From: Primulina eburnea
Lineage: Eukaryota; Streptophyta; Magnoliopsida; Lamiales; Gesneriaceae
Reading direction: 5' to 3'
Length of the DNA stretch: 64,000 nt
Assembly: GCF_022965805.1 (NCBI RefSeq)
Contig: NC_133104.1
Coordinates: 39,724,682 to 39,788,681, forward strand
Shown piece by piece: positions 59,859 through 64,000 of the stretch (position 1 is its first letter; every line of letters begins with the position of its first letter). Position numbers and translations under genes: made by a program. The notes below the pieces were generated by a model, which made no database searches, was not told the DNA's origin, and saw nothing but the letters and a program-made list of their open reading frames with translations.

Positions 59859-61794
59859 GGCAGAATAGCATTGAAGGTACATAATGACATTGAATGTACA
59901 GAATGCTACAGAAAGAATTGAAAGATCAGTAGAAGAGTATTGACCAGGAGTTACATCTGATTTAGTGTTTCTCTTTGGCATGTGTCAGTATCTTCAGAGA
60001 TGTTTTGATAACTCTATGCTTGTTATATCTATGAAATTGTGATATAATTGCAGCATTTGATTGATTAAATCAAATATCTGAAGATTGTATTGAATATTCT
60101 GAGAACTGTAATGATTATATACAGAAATTATTCAGATAAGAATCTTGCTTGAAACAGATTGTATTCAGAGTATGCGATATCTGAAGTTAGTATACAGATT
60201 GATTTCGTTACAGCTGAGATGGCAATCAGTGACCGATAAGATACCGATATCAGAAAGACCAGAAAGTTCAGAAATGTCAGAATTGTCAGATATATATATT
60301 TTGTCTGATTTGGCAGATTATGTTATACGACGGTTGCTTTATATCTATTGAGTATTATTACTGCTCTAAATCAGTATTTGAGACATCCTATATTGTTTTG
60401 AGGAGCATATTTTATTGGCAGATGAGATATAACAGTTGATCAGAATGACATGAAGATGTTTATCAGAAATCCTTGTTTTATGAGTTCACTGAACTCACTA
60501 GATCTGTATAGGATATTGATATTTCATTTCTGATTTGAGATTACTGTTGTTTTGAATTCGTATATGATACAGATGGTTGTGAACCGTTGAGAATATATAC
60601 AGTCAATTGTATCAGAGTTGTTTCCGAGAGGTACAGCAAAGCGTGATATCGATAGTCAGAGCCGAATACCAGGTAGGTATTTTTATCTTTACTTTATGTT
60701 ATTAACTGATTTGTGTATATCAAATAGTTCGAATCTGAAAGAACAGATATTGTCAGAAACTTACAGTCATGGATTCAGTGTTCAGTCTGATGATTGAGAA
60801 TGTATTGTATTCGAACAGATAGTTGTGATAGAGACAGATAAGGTCAGTTATAACAGAATTGTGGTGAAATGTTGGCAGAAATTGTACTGAGGTGTCTGAA
60901 TTGCTAACAGAAAAGACAGAAAGATAGAAATCAGAAGATGTATTACATACTTAGTATATTTCTGATTCGTCATGGGGAGAATATTTCGATGAATTTCTTA
61001 ATAAGATTTTCCCAATATTTTCCAGATTGTGATATAATATGATTATGATTGACAGATTACTCAATCTATTCTATCAGTTTGTACCAGATTACGTACAAAC
61101 AGAACTAGATGACATAGATCGATGTCAAAGAAAGGTTCAGATGGAACAGAAAATTTAAGTAGATTATTACAGATTGTGATTTTGCTTGAAATTGTATTCG
61201 TGATAGAGTATATCATGAACTCTCTCTGAGATTGTTTTACAGATTGACAGACAGTCAGAATGTAATATCCCAGATATTGGAAGACTTTGGTAGAGTTATA
61301 GAGTGCTAGATGTTAGCACTAATTGATATAAGTCAGTATTACTGTGTGACAATAGCTATCAGCTTATCAGAAGGATAATCAGATAGTATAGACAAGACAG
61401 TATACGAAGAGTACTACAGATTTCTTTTGAAGATAATTCGAAGAAAGATGCAGATAGTTCAGAATGGACCGATTTAAGAAACCAACGTCGGATGATGACG
61501 ATTGGTAGTTGAAGCTAATGAGTGTTTATGTCTTTGTTTGAGGTAAACAGATTTGTTAACAGCTGATGATACTGATATGTGATGAGCTGTAGATTGGTTT
61601 ATACGGATGTTGTATAGTCAGTCTGACGAGATTGATTTTGTCAGAACTAGTTTGAGGGGTATTATGACATTATACTTCGTGAATTCTTATTCCAGACTGG
61701 AATCAGATATTTGAGTTTTGGTTTAAACTCTGTACACATTTCTTCTGATATATCTGAATTGATTGTTTGTGAGTTCGAGGACGAACTCAGATCT
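59859..61794. other. Interior of Tekay-like 2 without recognisable coding
   Basis: About 1.9 kb. No RT, RNase H or integrase motif was found in the frames I read; the longest open stretch (60145-60351) shows no known motif. The sequence is notably poor in C on the plus strand and rich in cagat/attgt phrases. It ends with gagttcgaggacgaactc near 61771, resembling the reverse complement of the sequence next to the Tekay-like 1 tract (gatttcgtcctcgaaatc). Confidence 0.6.
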
Positions 61795-61808
61795 AAGATG
61801 GAGAGAAA
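61795..61808 (+). promoter_or_regulatory. Polypurine tract of Tekay-like 2
   Basis: AAGATGGAGAGAAA directly before the 3' LTR. Confidence 0.8.
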
Positions 61809-63910
61809 TGTAATGCCCGAGATTTAATCATTCTAATCAGACGTTGATTAATTGACGTAATGGAAGTCACAGGAACTAAAATGACGAAGCCGGGCGTTGG
61901 TTTATGTTAAGCCAAGATGTTGAATCGAACATCTCAAGATGTTAGGCCGAACATCTCGCGCCCGAGCGGCAGAAAAGCACCGCCCGAGCGCGCAGGTATA
62001 ATTGTGAGGGCCGAAAGTTCTTCGCCCTAGCGAGCAACTTTTGACCGCCCGAGCGACAGGAGATGTTCAGCCGAGGATCTCGACCGAAACTGACTCGCCC
62101 TAGCGGTAGGTTTTGACCGCCCTAGCGAGCGACGTGTAAAATGAAGAATGAGCCACTTGCTTTTATGCATGTTACGAGTGTATATATATATATAGGTACA
62201 TGCAAGAATTCTTGGAGAATCAGAAATAAAGAACCGAGGGAAGCTCTTGAGTTTGATTGAAGATTCTGACAATCTGTCCGTCTGTTTTTGAATCCGATTA
62301 CGGTATTGAGTTCCTAGCAACGCAGGCTTCATTTGGACGTAAGTTTTATTATGTTTTAGATGTTTTGAAAATATGATGTTGCTGGAATTGAATATGATTC
62401 AGATATGGTGTTTCTGCTACCGTAGACATTATAGAATTGAAGTCAGATTAAAGAACAGATTGCTTCTGTAATTGTTATGATTTTTGAAAGATATTGACTG
62501 AGATTCTATATCAGAATTGTGTTAGTATTCAGAGTATGAATTGTATTGACACAGATTATGAGTTCCAGTATTTTAATTGTGATGTTCAGAATTGACGGGG
62601 TTATTCAGACTGTATTGTTATGCCGTCGAAACATCAGTTGATTTAGATTGATCAGATTCAGATATGATTCGATTAGATTGTGATATTATTAATATGACTC
62701 AGATTGTATTGTGTTCAGATATTAATCAGATTTTGTACTGAGTTGAGTATTGATCAGAACGGATTGTGAATTGAGTTATTCATTGATACTATGTATTCGA
62801 TATTGTCTTTTCAGATTTGATATGGACAGAGTTGAATACAGATCATCGTCTTCGTCAGACCGGGACGACAAAGGTATAATTCATGTGATATTCGGGAAGC
62901 CCCAACTCAAATGAGATATCATTTTGAGTTGCCCAATAAAATCACATACTAGACTGTTAATTATGCCTTGTTATATTTATGCTTTGATTATAGAATTGTA
63001 TTCAAGTGTATGAGACTATTGTCATATTCAGATATGAATATGATTATGCTATATTTACAGCTTGATATTCATTGCATTTAAGATAGGAAAGTATTGACAG
63101 CCATTGTCAGACTTCTAGACGTTCGGTGTATCTCAACTTAGGAGTAGTCATTACTCCTATTGCCAGCCGTCGATACAGCTCGGACCGAAGTCTAGGAATA
63201 AGACGTACAGTCGCCCCGAGTGGTTGGGTAGGTGACAGGCAGTGACGTCTTATTCACCCCGGGATCCCTAGAGTTATAGTTGAGTCGAGTCTAGACATGA
63301 TTTGACTAGAACTGCATGTGTTTATAGATGTGGTTTCATAGACTATGAAACCCATTATTATTGCTTTCAGTCATGATAGCATGTGTTTATGATTTAGATT
63401 GTATATGCAGGCTTATCTGATTCGATTTGCATGTTCAGTTAGATTAGATTTCATAGATGATGAACTCTATTACTATTGTTATTGCTTTTATGCATGACAG
63501 CATGTTTCATGAATTATTATGTGTATATGCATGTTTACCATGTTTTATACTGGGATTTATTCTCACCGGAGTTATCCGGCTGTTGTCTTGTTTTGTATGT
63601 GTGCATGACAACAGGTGGGGCTGGATCAGGGTCGAGATGACGATGAGAGAAGACGAGTTAGCGTGGTGATTCCGGACTTGTAGCAGACTTGGTTTATTAC
63701 TTGAATTTAGTAATTGAACCTTAGACTTAGGTTGTACAGTATTGTACTTTTCTACTGAATTGTAGTCTTATACAGATATGTATATTAATTAGATGACATT
63801 ACCTTCCGCATTTATATTTTAAAAAGAAAAAATTTTAGACCCTGTTTATCAGAACTGATAATTAAATCCCAACGATGATTAAGAAGATGATTAGCGTCCG
63901 GGTCCCCACA
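61809..63910 (+). repeat. 3' LTR of Tekay-like 2
   Basis: 2,102 bp, nearly identical to 55364-57467; followed by TSD CTGAT. Confidence 0.93.
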
Positions 63911-64000
63911 CTGATCCTAGCCCACCTGTTGCCATCCACACATACAAAACAAGACAACAGCCGGATAACTCCGGTGAGATATAAATATCCCAGTATAAAT
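63911..64000 (-). mobile_element. Third Tekay-type LTR, right piece
   Basis: Continues the LTR interrupted at 55363 (cccacctgttgcc, caagacaacagccggataa), matching 11436-11515 of the Tekay-like 1 LTR. Continues beyond the window. Confidence 0.88.

Larger units (their letters stand above)
55364..63910 (+). mobile_element. Tekay-like 2: young gag-only gypsy derivative, plus strand
   Basis: An 8.55-kb element with LTRs 55364-57467 and 61809-63910, TSD CTGAT (55359-55363, 63911-63915), primer site and purine tract. By eye the LTRs differ at about 13 positions in 2.1 kb (about 0.6%), indicating recent insertion. The interior keeps gag and a short protease-RT linker but no recognisable RT, RNase H or integrase. 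It is related to Tekay-like 1: the LTR end is the reverse complement of that element's LTR start in plus-strand reading (gcgtccgggtccccaca). Confidence 0.93.

Overview
The window is repeat-rich flowering-plant nuclear DNA. Evidence for this: intron-containing germin-like protein (GLP) genes with plant-type TATA boxes, Ty1/copia and Ty3/gypsy LTR retrotransposons primed by initiator tRNA-Met, a plant L1 LINE, a TRIM, hAT- and Mutator-like MITEs, and long (AT)n runs. The Mutator-like MITE at 42.8 kb and the style of the Tekay elements remind me of Lamiales, but that is only an impression. Nothing bacterial or organellar was seen, and no rRNA, tRNA or CRISPR array.

The backbone is a tandem array of a GLP-bearing unit duplicated several times. 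Three GLP genes look intact (coding spans 22839-23730, 38939-39828, 53765-54654). Each has one phase-1 intron and encodes a 227-residue secreted cupin, and the three proteins are almost identical. Two further copies (2.7 kb and 41.8 kb) are truncated pseudogenes sharing the same broken 3' end. Three smaller GLP remnants lie at 10.4, 29.75 and 44.8 kb. Each intact gene is preceded, in the same order, by a gypsy gag/protease remnant, a 1.2-1.4 kb repeat, a gypsy reverse-transcriptase remnant with a shared internal deletion, and an (AT)n run. These pieces were therefore present before the duplications.

Younger insertions with recognisable target-site duplications (TSDs) interrupt the units: copia 1 (3610-8613, TAAGA), a Tekay-like gypsy on the minus strand (11156-19918, GTTAC), copia 2 (24731-29350, TAAGG), a ~2.7 kb solo LTR (30629-34329) holding a TRIM and a hAT MITE, a second solo LTR (34577-36004, GTAAT), a Mutator-like MITE (42760-42941) and a 5'-truncated L1 (45144-50153). 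Uninterrupted paralogous sites elsewhere in the window confirm several of these insertions. From 55.09 kb to the right edge the window holds a minus-strand Tekay LTR split by a young plus-strand relative (55364-63910) that keeps a start-less gag and lacks recognisable reverse transcriptase and integrase. The left edge (1-2183) is a gypsy reverse transcriptase-integrase fragment.

Only the three GLP genes look like working host genes. They should encode apoplastic, manganese-type cupins of the germin-like family, usually linked to stress and defence. Every retroelement reading frame carries at least one disabling change, although several have nearly identical LTRs and so inserted recently, probably using proteins supplied in trans. 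I found no convincing undescribed system. The most unusual observation is that two unrelated copia elements inserted at exactly the same homologous 5-bp target in two paralogous units.
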